DNA of 64,000 nucleotides from Typhlomys cinereus (Eukaryota; Chordata; Mammalia; Rodentia; Platacanthomyidae): NCBI GenBank assembly GCA_023101885.1, contig JALPQD010000225.1, positions 2,666,001-2,730,000 on the forward strand. The letters run 5' to 3'. A program made the position numbers and the translations under genes. Every line of letters starts with the position of its first letter. The first letter of the stretch is position 1. Shown here piece by piece: positions 46,555 through 59,049 of the stretch. The notes under the pieces are model-generated. The model did no database searches. It had not been told where the DNA came from and saw only the letters and a list, made by a program, of their open reading frames with translations.

Positions 46555-46668
46555 ACCATCACCTTGTCAATTTGAGACAGGATCTCCCCACTAAGTCTAG
46601 ACTGACGCTCAAACTTCACAAGCGCTAGCACCACAGGAAATAGCACCATGCCCAGCATGAAATCATTT
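46555..46668 (-). mobile_element. B1-like SINE (7SL-derived), old
   Basis: Antisense B1: gagacaggatctccccacta, agtctagactgacgctcaaa, agcgctagcaccacaggaaa and gcaccatgcccagc in order. Confidence 0.6.
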
Positions 46669-47489
46669 CAATTCTGACAAATTTCTCTTTATATCTGAAC
46701 AATATTTTTTAAAAATATCATTGATTATCCATCTGATGGCCTGTTCTCTCTTGTTCCTCATCTCTGAGATAATTTTTTGTTCTAGTTGGTCTGATTTGAT
46801 CCCATATAAGGATTGGAAGGAAAGGAAAGTGACAGATGTCAAGGAATTGGTGAGAATAAACCCTTTTTTGGCCTATTTTAAGCATTTAAAAGATATAGAA
46901 GGTGTGGTTCTTAAGTCAACCATACATTCTGTTTACTCTGTGGAAAATGTTATATCATCTCAAAAGTAATGTTCAGGTTCTTTTGTACTTCCACAGAATG
47001 TTAACAGACAATGGGTAGTTATAACACTTTACAAAACACTACTTTTAAGAGCAAATACTTTTACCGAATATTAAGAGAAAAAAGGTAAAAAGTTTTATAA
47101 AAACACAACCAACAAGAGTGAAGCTAATTGAAAGTTAAACACTCATTCACATGCTTACCAACATTTAATTCTTTTTAATTATGAGGAGGCTCTGCTTTGG
47201 GTGACCAATATTTAGGGTTTGTCTTTGCTGAAAATAATTGTCACAATACAATTAGAAATTTTCAAATATAAAACTTGAAAAAAAGGTTTGTATCATTAAC
47301 AATTCTATTTTAAAAGACACAATCTTGGTACAGAGTTTCCTAAGTTTTGTGTCATATAAAGTGTAGTGAGTACACATAAGAGAGCCAGCAACAACCACTA
47401 TCCTCATGCAGTAGAATTAAGCAGAAGGAATATATTAAGTTGGATTCTACTGCTGAAATAAATTACTATAAAAGAAGGATATGAAATGT
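46669..47489. other. Unassigned DNA
   Basis: Nothing supported. Confidence 0.3.
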
Positions 47490-47815
47490 TTTTTATCAAA
47501 AACCAAATAGAGTAATTGCCACACAAGCCTGATGACTTGAGTTTAGATCTGTAGAAACCTTGTAACAGTCAGAACTAGTGGCATAAGTGTTTGCAAATCC
47601 TACTCATTTACAGGAAGTGGAAAGGTGAGACATGAAAAATATCCAAAAGGTCGGGTCAGCTATACTGGCTTATGCAAAAGCAGCGATAAGACATGGTCTC
47701 AAATAATTTATACAGGTTAGGAACAACATACAAAGATTAACCTCACCTATGCCTTGATATGTGTATACCAGCATTCAGACACATGCACACATATACTCAC
47801 CCATTACACACATAC
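47490..47815 (+). mobile_element. B4-like SINE, old
   Basis: cacaagcctgatgacttgag (B-box region), tggcataagtgtttgcaaat, cagcgataagacatggtctc, then cacatgcacacatatactca. The order fits B4; substitutions are many. Confidence 0.5.
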
Positions 47816-49104
47816 GAACACAAAATCAACCAATATGTAATTAAACATCAACCAAAAAGAATGCAGAAAAGAAAGTTCCCAAATGCATATTTGGTTATGA
47901 AATTCTTTCACATGTTGCTGATAACAGTAAATACATAAAACTACACATAAAACCAAAAAGGTATTGGAAATGTGAATAACATTTTTAACATGTGGCACAT
48001 GCCAGAGTTTCATAACACATTACAAATTTCATGAGAATATTCTCCCATAAATATAAATTTGAGTCTGGTAATCCAATGAGCAGAGATCCTGATCGAACAT
48101 TGCCCTTTGTGAAGATTCAAAGCACCATATGAATAGGAGTAACACGGGGAGATTAGACTTTGGCTGAGGACTGTTGAAGGAAAACTACTTCCCCTGTTCA
48201 AATGAGTAGATTCTGAATTCTATCACTGGCCCTGGTTGGAGACATAGCAACTTAATCTGTCCCAAAGGTTATAACATTACTTTTATCCCTTCCCTCAATG
48301 TGGCTGTTCACAGAGTTTATAAAGCTTGCCTTCTTTGTTTGAGTACCAGCTCAAAATCCTAACCTTTCCCGTGTTTCTATTACACCTCCTTTTTGAATGT
48401 TACTACAATCCTGGTAATTCCCTTTTGTTTCATGCTGACCTCCGTCTCTGAGAACTGTCATTTGTTCACTTGAACTTCTCTGAAATTTTAGCAAAATGGA
48501 ACTTGCTTCTTAGTTCATTTCCAATTTTCTTACCAAGAAGACTAAGAATCTGCAAAATAAAGCTCAAATTGCTGGAAGTATATTAAAATATTGAGATACA
48601 TAATTCTATAATACTATTTACAGCATAATCTATTATCTATCAGTAATTATTCCAACTGAAAAATTAACCTATCTCAATACTGTCAGAAAATATGTGTATT
48701 AAGTCGATCCTAAATTTTTTAGGTTTGTAACAAAAAAAAATCTTTAGAGTTTTATGGCCTATAGAGTTGATAAAGCATTTTGAAAGTTTAATCAGTCTTT
48801 AAAATTTCCCTTTCTTTTATTCATTTATTTTAAGTAGTCCCTTAATATTTTGTATATGGAGATAGTGAATTTATAACATTTTCACATCTTAATCCCCAAT
48901 CCCACCCCCCTTTCCGTTATGACCCTTCTCCTCTGCCAGACAAAGGACTGTGAACTCCATGCTGAGGAAAGCCCCTTACAACCCTCCCCTGAAAATGAAT
49001 GCCTCAGTGCTGAGTCTCCCCATCACAGAAGGTCTCGCCTGGAATCTGGAGTTTTAGTGCTGAAGAGAGAGCGCTCAGTATCTCTCCAGCTATTGCGCCC
49101 AACT
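47816..49104. other. Unassigned DNA, 1.3 kb
   Basis: No gene or repeat supported. Confidence 0.3.
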
Positions 49105-49362
49105 GCGACCTGTGGGCCACATACAGCCAAGGCCCAATGTAAAACCATAAACTTACTTCAACCATTATGAAACCTTATTTTCTGTATCTTGATAAAATGT
49201 TTTTCTTTTTCAATTTAGTATTTTTTAATTCTTTGAAGCTTTTTTATACAGCTACATTGAATTTGTATGTTTTTATCCCCTATTACTCACCCTTGATAAA
49301 TTTTTTTCTGCTATGAACTTTGTAGACAGTATTTTCCCACAGTGTCAAAAGATTAGATGCCT
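49105..49362 (+). repeat. Ancient mammalian repeat, possibly DNA-transposon-derived
   Basis: Starts tgcgacctgtgggccacata and ends gtcaaaagattagatgcctc, with a T-rich middle. Both end blocks recall a common mammalian repeat that begins with 'ggcccgcgggccgcatgcggcc'-type text and ends 'ccaaaagattggacacccct'. The name is uncertain; it may be hAT-like. Confidence 0.35.
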
Positions 49363-49965
49363 CTGAACCAGTCTTTTAACGAGGATCTCTTTACATTGTC
49401 TATTTATTCTCCTAACAGTGATTGGGATATTGTTTACTTCACAGGTAAGAGTAACAGTTTACCCTTGTCACAAATTAACCTTGAGATTCAAATGCAGGTT
49501 AGCCTGGGCATGGAAACGATGCTATTCCCAGCATGTGATGTTGACTCTTTTGTACAGAAATGTGTGAATTTAGCACCGTTTCAGAAGCAGACACCATCCA
49601 TAGACAGTTGCTTGGCCAAAACATTAAGATCAGCTCCACGGGTTGCACTATCGGGCAAGGTGAATGCTTCTCTGTGGGGAGAGACTCTCCATCCATTTGG
49701 GACTAAGCCAGTGCACCCCAGATTTTAATTACCACTTTAGTGGGTGCCATGTTAATGATTTCGCTTTCTCCTTGTGACTCTTGCAAGCAACTGTCATCAC
49801 TGGTCACAGAAAGGCACTCATAGAAACAAATGCAAATTAGATAAGCAATGGCATGGATACTATCAATGTTCCTGCTGCCAAAATTGTCAGGGGGAAAGCC
49901 TGTTTAGCCACTTGTCCTCAAAAAGAACAGGAACAAAAAGACTCAGGGTTCTAACATGAATTTTA
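49363..49965. other. Unassigned DNA
   Basis: A 123-codon frame at 49357-49728 on + has no known domain and overlaps the repeat end. Not called. Confidence 0.3.
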
Positions 49966-50245
49966 AATTTAAATAGAGGGAAAGAGGTGTGCATAGATAG
50001 GCAGTTTTGGTCAAAGCGAAGGGTAATCCATCACTGACTAATCATTGTCTGAACTCCAGCCTCTTTTGTGTGGTGATCTGACAAGTTTGTAAGAACTGTG
50101 TGGAATTTCTTTTTGGGGAAACAAACCTGTCCTCTGACAAGGACCAGGAATTATCTTTTCCTTTTCCTGGCATGAGATTTCCGGGAAATTCCAACTTCAT
50201 GGGGTCCATTGTTTTAGTAATCTGATAGCAAGGGAATGGAGGGTC
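49966..50245. repeat. Unclassified dispersed repeat, copy B
   Basis: actaatcattgtctgaactc, cagcctcttttgtgtggtga, tctgacaagtttgtaagaac, ggggaaacaaacctgtcctc and ttatcttttccttttcctgg match copy A at 45.95-46.33 kb block by block, at roughly two-thirds identity by eye. Confidence 0.5.
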
Positions 50246-51692
50246 TCTTTAGAATATCTGAACTTCTGAATTTCTGTGAAATGGTAATGAATATACACTC
50301 TTTCTTTGTGAAAATGGAAATTTTACCAAATATTTAAGAAACAATAAATAGGCACAATTATCAACCTGAAACTTCCTACTGAGCACAGATTTGGTAGCAT
50401 CAGAGAAGGAAAACATTTCTGTTAGTTATTGCCTTGCATAATACCAACTAAAACTATTTGATATACCTTGGAATAGCATTTCCTATGGCCAGAGTATAGC
50501 TCCTCCAAACCTTAGGAAAGAGAAAGAAAATATGCCCAGGGCTCCTTCCAGTCTACTGAACTTATAGAAACTTTCTTACCTGTGCCTTTGGCTTTCTACT
50601 TATGTCCTAAATTCTTCTACGCTCAGTAAATATTCAACAATCTGAGGATGGATAATGGACACAGACACCACACAAACTGAACACCAGCACAAACTCCTGG
50701 CTGCTCCACCCAAAGAGGTGCATGGTCTGTCCATATCGAGGATCTGTTTATGGTTGCCTTCCAAATATTTCTTTTAGTCTTTTCAAGAGAGTTCAATTTT
50801 ACAAAAGAACAAGATAGACACTTCCCAGAAAGAAGACAGAGGCTATGCAGAAGTGAGCCTGCTGGCCTTCCCCAAGCTTTAAACTTTAAAACCACAAGTA
50901 ATGCTCCAGAGGAGTAACAACTGGTAGTGAATCAGCAGACTTGATAATTATCTACCTTGATTGGCCTGCTGCGGTCAGACAGAAGCTGCCAGCTATGCCA
51001 GTCCTGGTGGCTTTCAATAAAAATGTCTCTTCAATTTCTAATTACCCTCCTGGGAAATTCATCTGAAAAATTCATTAGCTACAATTATCACCTCCATAAA
51101 TTTTACTGTCCCCTTCATAAGCTTGAGTTGGTGGAAAGATGCACAAACTGCTTGATGAAATAGATGACAAAATGCCAGACTTGGTGGTAAATTGTATCTG
51201 ATGCACCATGCCAGGGACCACATGATGGTACAAAAGCAGTTAGAGGGAAATATGGGAAGGGGAACACCTCCTGTCCATGTGGCTGCACACCACACCAACT
51301 GGGATTGATTTAGAAAAGGAAGATAAATAAAAAAAAGAAAAGGAAGATAAATGACCTCTGTTGTAAGATGTTGTGGACTGAACCACCCCAACTCAGATTA
51401 AAAGAAAAAAATATTCAGTTTTTCTCTTGCATATTTACATTGGGTTGAAATTAGCTGATACAAACTGGGGTTGGCTCAGAAGATCTTAGCACTAAGTATC
51501 CTTCATCCTCCTCTAGAGGCTTTTTTGAGTCTGATGTGTCCTTTACAAACATGCTGAATACCTGGTCTTCAGTTAGTGTTGCTATCTTTGAGAACTCTAG
51601 ATTTGAGAACTCTGGAAACTCTAGATTAGGCTTAGCTAGAGGAAGTCAGTGACTTATGATGTGCCTTTGAAGATTATACCTAGTCTTCCCCT
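50246..51692. other. Unassigned DNA
   Basis: Contains a short tandem (tttgagaactct units) at 51588-51616. No gene or transposon supported. Confidence 0.3.
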
Positions 51693-51700
51693 AGCCTTTT

Positions 51701-51731
<31 letters not shown>

Positions 51732-51990
51732 TTATTATTATTATTATTATTCTTTCTTATTCTTATTATTATTCTTATTATTCTTATTCTTATTCTCCTC
51801 CTCTTCTTCTCCTTCTCTTCTTCCTCCTCCTTCTCTTTTCTTCCTTTTTCTTATTCTTTTTCTTGTCTTCTTCTTCTTCCTTGTCCTTTCTTCCTCCTCT
51901 TCCTCTACCTCCTCCTCCACCTCTTCCTCCTCCTGTTTCTTTTTCTTCTCCTCTCCTTATCTTCCTTGTCCTCCTCTTTCTTCTCCCCCG
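51693..51990. repeat. 300-bp polypyrimidine/(TTA)n-rich simple repeat
   Basis: (CTT)n, then (ATT)n at 51731-51783, then mixed CTT/CCT. The Ser-Tyr-Phe-Leu frame on + and the Lys-Glu-Arg frame on - are artefacts of the repeat. Confidence 0.95.
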
Positions 51991-53444
51991 TCCTCTTCCT
52001 TCTTTTTCTGCACCCTTATGTCTATCATGAGGCAAGCAGCTTCTTCTTCACAGGTCTCCACTGCCATGTTCTGTGCAAATACATGAGACCCAATAACCAT
52101 GATCTGAACCATCTGAAACTATGAAACAAATACTCTTTGTCTTTTAAGTTGCTCTTTTAAGTATTTGGTCACAACTGTGCAGAGATAAGTAGAACAGAGT
52201 AGCTGCATGGCCTGGGCATATCCTCACCATGAGGGCAAACATCCTGAAGTACAATCTGAAGCAAGTGCTTCTTAAAGATTCTGCTTAATTCAATTTTTCC
52301 AACACTCTACTGGCCCAAAGCAAGTCACATGACTGAACCCAGAACCATGAAACAAGGAAAGGCATTATCTTTCTTGATGGCCAGAACTGCAGAACTGTAG
52401 AAGAACACAGATGGTAATGGAAGAAGAATTGGGGCTGTCAGAAATGAAGTTTGCCCAGAACTACCTTATCAGGCCAACTCGGTCTAAATGGCATGCCTCA
52501 CAAAGCTGAATATCTTCAACTGATCTTTAGTTAGCCAGAAAATGAGTCATGGTTTCAAAGACACGGCCACTTAATACCTGTAGTGCAGGTACCTTTCCCA
52601 GTGAGCTTTGTGTAAAACCTGACATCGGCCTCAAGCAATTGTCAGCCTACATGCATGGCAGAAAAAAAGAACTAAGAATGACAAAGATCTCCATACCCGC
52701 ACCGTGCACTTCACAGAAGCCCCTCAGGGTGCTCCTCGAAGTAGACCTGACCTCAGTCTACAAGTGCCTAACAGGCCTTCCAATTGACTAAATTAAGTCC
52801 AAATTATCAGTAATCCATCAATTCTTTGCCCTCACGAGTTTAATTTCTCTACCAGACAGGTTACATAGATCTCTAAAGAAGATATATAAAGAGCCAGATG
52901 TATGCATAAAGATTCTTATGGGTTTACTAATCAGAGAATAGACTCCATTTCTTAGGAATCTTAACTCTTTCCCTCCCTCTTTCTCTCTCCCCTAGAAAGC
53001 AAAATTACTATGTGCACAGATTTAGAAACAAGCAGCACTGACTCACTCCTGATGGTATCTTAAACTGTATCCTCATGAAAGGGACTAAGAGGGCTGTGTG
53101 TAGCACATGCCCCTTAACATATAGCATTGGAGAAAGGTGATGTGCAGCCTTCTACTGGAATATTGCACATTCCATGCAATGTGGAGATCATATGGCCAGC
53201 CTTTAGGCAGTAAATCTTATCATTACAAGTGGGTAAACCTCATGGACTTAGTAGGATATCAATAATCCATCAACAAGAGAAGAACACCACAAACCAAAAT
53301 GAGTCAGAAAGAGAAAAGAATCTTTTTTTTTCTGCCCTTGTCAAGGTTTTATTCCAGTTTCGTTTTTTTTTCCATACACTTTGAACCTCCTTTATCAAAT
53401 GCATGAATATTGGAAACTATGCATATTTTTTATTACTTTCACTT
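51991..53444. other. Unassigned DNA, 1.4 kb
   Basis: No gene or repeat supported. T-runs at 53323-53331 and 53362-53370. Confidence 0.3.
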
Positions 53445-54020
53445 ACTTTTTTTTTATTATTTTTTTATTTCCACTCATACAAACTTAACAGGTATACCGG
53501 TCCCCCCCTCCCTCCAACCCCCCATCTCCCTGTGCCTCCCAACCCCCTTCCCTCCCTATCCCCCAGTGCCTCCCCCTCCCATCCCCGGAGCATCCTTTAA
53601 TGTGTATGCCAAGCTCTCTTCTGGGTCCTCCTCTTCGATGAGGTGCAAGGACCCAGGGGCATTTCCCAGAACCCTTTCCTGTGTTCCCTTTAAGCATAAG
53701 AACACTATTGTGGCTGTCAATCCCTTGCCTCCAAGGATCCTAGTGCCTTTAGCAATGCTAGACTTTGTGAGGTCAATAGTGTGTCAATTGCACAGGGCAT
53801 GGAAAGTCCAATTATGGTTGCTTCGGCCCTAGCTTGTGTGGAGTATCTTGCATATCATTGCTCCTCCCATCCTTGTGCTCTTACAATCTTACCGCCCCCT
53901 CTTCCGCAAATTTCCCTGAGCTTCAGGATGGGGAGAGATTAGGCTGGCCTAGTTCCAAGTGGTTGATATAGAGTCTCTGATGTTCTAGATTATGGTTCAT
54001 TGATTTATTTTTTTTCAGTA
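53445..54020 (-). mobile_element. L1 3'UTR, 5'-truncated copy
   Basis: Antisense: A-rich tail complement, actcatacaaacttaacagg, a C-rich tract at 53502-53587, then catcctttaatgtgtatgcc, cctgagcttcaggatgggga and tgatatagagtctctgatgt. It aligns block for block with 56.17-56.75 kb, so both come from one L1 subfamily. No ORF2 is present in this copy. Confidence 0.8.
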
Positions 54021-54189
54021 GAAAGAGAGAAGAATTTCTGTGACTACAGATTCAAAACTCTACTGAATGGTGCCTCAAACTGACATTCTTTCACCTCTGC
54101 CTATTAATTTTACAAAAGGAATGAAGAAAGTGATTAGAGCACCTTCTCTGAAGAATGCTGTCTTCCTCTCAAGCAAGCAGCTTAAGGAA
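54021..54189. other. Unassigned spacer
   Basis: No feature recognised. Confidence 0.3.
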
Positions 54190-54560
54190 TCAAGGGGTTT
54201 TATTATTATTTATTATTTATTATTCCAGCTCATAATTCTAAGCATCATCATGGTAGGAGAGTCATACCCCCAGGAGTCGAGGGATTTGGTCACAACTGCA
54301 TCCAAAATCTAGAGACTTTGTAGGGAATAACCAATGCGTGCCAGCCAGCTTGTTCTTGCTCAACTCACTTGTTTATACAGCAGAACCCACAACGGGCAGG
54401 CCTTTCCACCTCGACCAGAGCCGTCAAGACTGTCTCCTACAGGCTTGCCCAGAAGCCTGCCTTAATTTCTCATAGGTGTACACAGAGGCCACCTCCTGGG
54501 TGTAAGGTTAACATTTGTGAATAGCCGTCACAAATGCCTATAACATTAGATCATGCTGTG
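54190..54560 (-). mobile_element. MT/MaLR-type LTR, solo, old
   Basis: Antisense phrases: ttccagctcataattctaag, catcatggtaggagagtcat, gtgtacacagaggccacctc and ctgggtgtaaggttaacatt. Same type as the 5.34 kb copy. A (TTA)n stretch at 54203-54223 interrupts it. Confidence 0.4.
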
Positions 54561-54875
54561 CTGATATACTACTCTGTTCCATGTGATTTGCTTGAAGTTT
54601 CAGTTTTCTCTGCAAGAATGTGTGAAAAACAGCTGTACCAGTTACTATTATATCTTGCAACATGTAATTATAAATCTAACAATGACTTTATTTTTTTTTC
54701 CCTTCTGTAATAAATTCAAGCTCCCACCAGAATCACTGTAATGGTTGGATGATTTCATTAAAGATACCGTTTCCCTATTTTCACCTCCACTAGGGTCTAG
54801 ACTTCACCCATGTGGGTGCAGTATGGATGTACTGTTTCCACCATCACATTCATGTTTCAGCTTCAAAAAAATGAA
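54561..54875. other. Unassigned DNA
   Basis: Nothing recognised. Confidence 0.3.
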
Positions 54876-55083
54876 AAGATAACCCTGGCAAGGCCAGCAG
54901 AGAGCTCAGTGGGAAAGGTGACTGCCTGAAAACCTGGCAATTAGCTCGATGGGTAAAAGTATCTGTGGGCAAACCTAGTACCTGAATTCCATCCTCAGAG
55001 ACTACAGAATGGAATGACAGAACTGATTCTGGGAAGTTGTTCTCTGACTGCCATGTGTACACTGTTATTATATGTGTGCCTGT

Positions 55084-55122
<39 letters not shown>

Positions 55123-55135
55123 TTCCTATACTTTT
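54876..55135 (+). mobile_element. tRNA-derived SINE with (CT)n tail
   Basis: Two head-like blocks (agagagctcagtgggaaagg and attagctcgatgggtaaaag), then ctagtacctgaattccatcc, gggaagttgttctctgactg and (CT)n at 55087-55131. Perhaps two SINE heads in tandem, or a B4-type dimer. Confidence 0.5.
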
Positions 55136-56159
55136 AAAGAAGACTCTTCTGAGTATCTGACCCCTATGCATGGTGAAACCATATCACTTAGGTGATACCT
55201 CAGTTTTCTAAACACTTTCAAGAAAGGAACAGTGCTGTGAATGAGAGTTAGTTACAGAGCTCATTGTCTGCCACAATGGCAGAGCATGAATGAGAAGTAT
55301 GGCCTTCAGTTAGTTCCTTGATCTCACAAACTGTCGAAGTTCTAGGAAACCTTTAACCCTAACAGCATTAGTTCTCCAACGGTGTGTGTCCAATGTGTGT
55401 GGGAGACAGGGGAATTAAGTAGGTTTCCAATGCTCAGTTGCTGTTTATGTCTAAGGTGACTTTAGAAAGCTTAGGAGAGTAGACACTGTTGGTGGATAGC
55501 CCCCAGCTATTTCCTGCCTGTCCTTATCTGCAGAGACAGATTTCCAATGTAAAATCTGTTAATATTTTCTATACCTCTTATTTAGACTGAACATGATCAT
55601 ATGACTAGTTTTTGTCAGGATTACCCAAGAGAAATTATGTTTTGTGATACCCTTTGAGGAAGATTCACTACCAGAAGGCAAGAAGACTATGTCAACTCTC
55701 ATGGCTCTCCTGCTTTCTGCTCCAGCCTTTGGACACAGCTGCATGAGTGATGGCAATCATTTTGAATCAATGGGGCAACAAAACCAACACACTTAAAATG
55801 GTGGAGGGGAGGAATAATTTTAGTCGCTTATCAGATCATTCATAAGTGATAGAACCAACTTCCTGACTTAATGTTATAGAAAACAATAAAAATATTATGT
55901 TGGTTACATTTAGCAGCAATACTTGCATCCTGACATATCTTTTGCATTGTAATAGCCTGGAAAAAATAGTATATCATAAACTACCACTCACATGTTTAAA
56001 TCAGAACATTTACCTGTGTGAATCAGTTCATGGGTCATAAACGACTGAGCACAGGTATGAACAGAGCATCGTAGATCATAAAATGCCCAAAATATATGTG
56101 AATGGGAGTGTTTTAAGTCATGAATTACCTGACAAATGTATGACTCAGAAGGAAGTCCT
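55136..56159. other. Unassigned DNA, 1 kb
   Basis: No gene or repeat supported. Confidence 0.3.
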
Positions 56160-57785
56160 TTTTTATACAATTTATTTACTTATTTATTTCTACTCATACA
56201 AACTTAATAGGTACACCGGTCTCCTCCCTCCCTCCACCACTCCCTGGACCCCCTTGCTCCTTCCCCCTATTTCCCATTCCTTTCCCCCCTCCCTCTCTAT
56301 CTCCCAGTGACTCCTCCCCCCCATACCTGGAGCATCCTTTAATGTGTATATCAAACTTTCCTCTGGGTCGTCCTCTCTGATGAGATGGAAGGACTTAGTG
56401 GCATTTCCTAGAACTCTTTCTTGTGTTCCCCTTAACTATAGGAATACTATTGTGGCTGTTAATCCCTAGTTTCCAAGGATCCTAATGCCTTTAGTCAATG
56501 CTAAACTTTGAGGGGTCAATAATGTGTTGGTCATTGCACAGGTCATGCAAAGTTCTATTATGATTGCTTCAGTCCTAAATCTTGCATATCATGACTCCTC
56601 CCATCCTTGTGCTTTTACAATCTTACCGCCCCCTCATCCACAAATTTCCCTGAGCTTCAGGATGGGGAGAGATTAGGCTGGTCTGGTTCCATGTGGTTGA
56701 TATAAAGTCATTGATGTTCTGAATTATGGTTTGTTGATATTTTTTCAGTTTTGCTGCTCCTGCATTGGCCTTGGCTCCATCCTGATGGGTATTGGATGTC
56801 ACCCCCTGGCCAGAGATAAAAAACTGTTAAAATAGAGACTCATTATAAGAGTATATTCAAAGGTAGATGGAATAAAAGTAGTGGGGTGAGTCAGTCTCCA
56901 ACTTGCAAAATGGTTGCTTTCTATCTGCCAGACTATATGCCCTCCCCTTCTGGTGAGATCATACCCATCAGTTGCATATGATCAGGAAGGAAAGTCTATG
57001 AACTTAACCAGATGTCTCATTACTTCTTGCAGTCCTTAATGGTGGCCTGTTTTCTCTACTGTAACATGGTCCCCTCTCTCCTTGTTCCTGGCGGGGCTCT
57101 CCTTCTCCATCCCTCCTGTTTATAATCTTTGTAATTACTGTAGGTATTACAGAGATTTATCTTTGAGTGTGCCACTAAGTGGATTTGGTACTAGGATCCA
57201 CTTATCAGGGAGTACATGCAGCACTTAACTTTCTGTGTCTGGGATACTTCACTCAATATAATTGTTTCCAATTCCATCCATTTCCTGGCAAATTTCATTA
57301 ATTCATCATTTTTGATGGCTGAGTAGTATTCCATTGTATAAATGTACCACATTTTCCTTATCCACTCATCAACTTTTGGACTTTTGGGTTGATTCCATGA
57401 CTTTGCTATTGTGAACAGTGCTGCTATGAACATAGTCGTGCTTGTGCTATCGAGGTGAACCTCTGCTGTATGGGGGGTTATTCCCAAAAGTAGAATAGCA
57501 GGGTCATATGGCATTTCAATCTTTAACTTCTTTAAGAATCTCCAGACGGCTCGCCAGAGTGGCTGTATGAGCCTGCATTCCTACCAGCAATGTAGAAGAA
57601 TTCCCCTCTCTCTACATCCTCTCCAGCATTTGGTGTTGTTTGTATTGTGGATTTTTGCCATCCTGACCGGGGTAAGATGATATCTCAGGGAGGTTTTGAT
57701 TTGCATTTCCCTGATGGCTAAAGATGTGGAGCATTTTTTAAGATATTTGTTAGACACCATCTGCACTTCTGATGAGGTCTAGAGT
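56160..57785 (-). mobile_element. 5'-truncated L1: ORF2 C-terminus plus 3'UTR
   Basis: Read on -, ORF2 C-terminal coding (57785-57191) leads into a 3'UTR of about 1 kb with a C-rich (G-rich on the sense strand) tract at 56220-56320 and an A-rich end. It is the longest copy of this L1 subfamily on the - strand and the source of comparison for 53.4 kb. Confidence 0.9.
57191..57785 (-). pseudogene. L1 ORF2p C-terminal fragment
   Basis: Encodes the last part of L1 ORF2p: the [20 protein letters not shown] block, the RCWRGC-type cysteine region, MPYDPAILLLGI, and KMWYIYTMEYYSAIKNDELM, ending near CCMYSLISGS with a stop at 57191. The two open parts (57766-57581 and 57514-57191) are in the same frame, separated by one in-frame TAG (complement at 57581-57583) where related L1s have tryptophan, with open sequence in between. 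So one nonsense change is the only lesion I can see here. No endonuclease or RT is present. Confidence 0.85.
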
Positions 57786-59049
57786 ATGGTCTAACTGTCA
57801 TCTTTCCTAACAGGCAGCTGAAGTGATTCTACAACTTGTTGCCATCATAGACTCTCTGATTAGTGTGTCTGAGCCATGTTTGCCATCGTGCGATAAGTCT
57901 CCTCACTTCTCTAGGGCTCAATATTCCTGAAGACTCCTCCACCTCGTGGTTCTAAGTATCTTCAAAAGAAAATTAAGTGGGTCACGCACTAATAAAAACA
58001 CATGGAGAAGGAAGCAGGGATATGCAAAGGCTTTCAACCTCCTGCCAAGTGAACACTGACCTCGCTTCCTATATATTACAACCAGGTCCAGGGTGGTCAG
58101 CCTGTGCTTGTTTCCATGGATACCCAATATACCACCTGCAATGTGCTAGAAGAAGCTTGGACAGAACGTGAAACTAGTGGTGGCAACTGTCTGCTCTCTG
58201 GGCCCTCATTAGGCAGTATGCATCTTATCAGAAACTTGATTAATAAAGATCTGAAAAGAGTTACAAAATGACTTTCCTCCATGCCTTACTTTTACAATGA
58301 GAATGGAGAATGAATGTAGTTATTTTAATAGTAATATTTAACAGCAGATAGATAGAATGTTTACTTACTAAGATATCTGCCCAGTGGCTCTTGATGGGCA
58401 CAGATACCTTGGTGCTACACGCTCTCACACACATGCTCTCATGGCAGTACAGCTGATCCCCTAATGGCATTTAGACCTCCTTATTACCTATGGTCTGACA
58501 CGGTCAGGCACTGGGAAGAGGGGGCCAACTGTAGCATCATTCTATTGCAAGTTCACAGGTGGGAGCAAATTGAGTTTTCTCTTATTTTTTAATGTATTTT
58601 ACTTAGAAAAGTTTTCAATTTACAACACAAATTGAGTAGTAGAATCCCCATATGTTCCACATTCAATTTCACTTTTGTTGACAACATTAACATAAGTTAT
58701 TTAAACTTACCTTTTAGCTGGCCCTTTTGTTAATTCTGTCTCTTGCAGTTTCTTGCCTTGGCTGATTCTCAGACATGTTGGCAACACCAAGAGGTGTAGG
58801 AATTTGTCTGTGCCATCAGAGTTCCCCGTGATGGGACAGTGTCTAATTTTTTTTTACCAGGACAAGACTGAGATATCAAGGCCCCTGAGGCTATTCTGGG
58901 TTGAGGATTGAAGGGTATGAACACAGTTGTCCCCACTAGAGGCCAAGACTTTAGGGACTCACCTTATGAAGCCAGGAGCTCAAGAATGGGCTGTGTGTAT
59001 TATCTATATAAAGTATTTGAAAATCTACATTGGAACTCATCCATTCTCC
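57786..59049. other. Mostly unassigned DNA
   Basis: 58580-58720 (aaaagttttcaatttacaac, gtagtagaatccccatatgt) resembles the ancient L1M-like 3' repeat seen at 20.4 and 31.4 kb. The rest shows nothing I can name. Confidence 0.3.

Noticed and set aside
49357..49728. 123-codon frame on +
   Set aside because: Overlaps the end of an ancient repeat; no domain or homologue recognised.
51649..52086. Ser-Tyr-Phe-Leu frame and its antisense Lys-Glu-Arg frame
   Set aside because: Translation of the polypyrimidine simple repeat.
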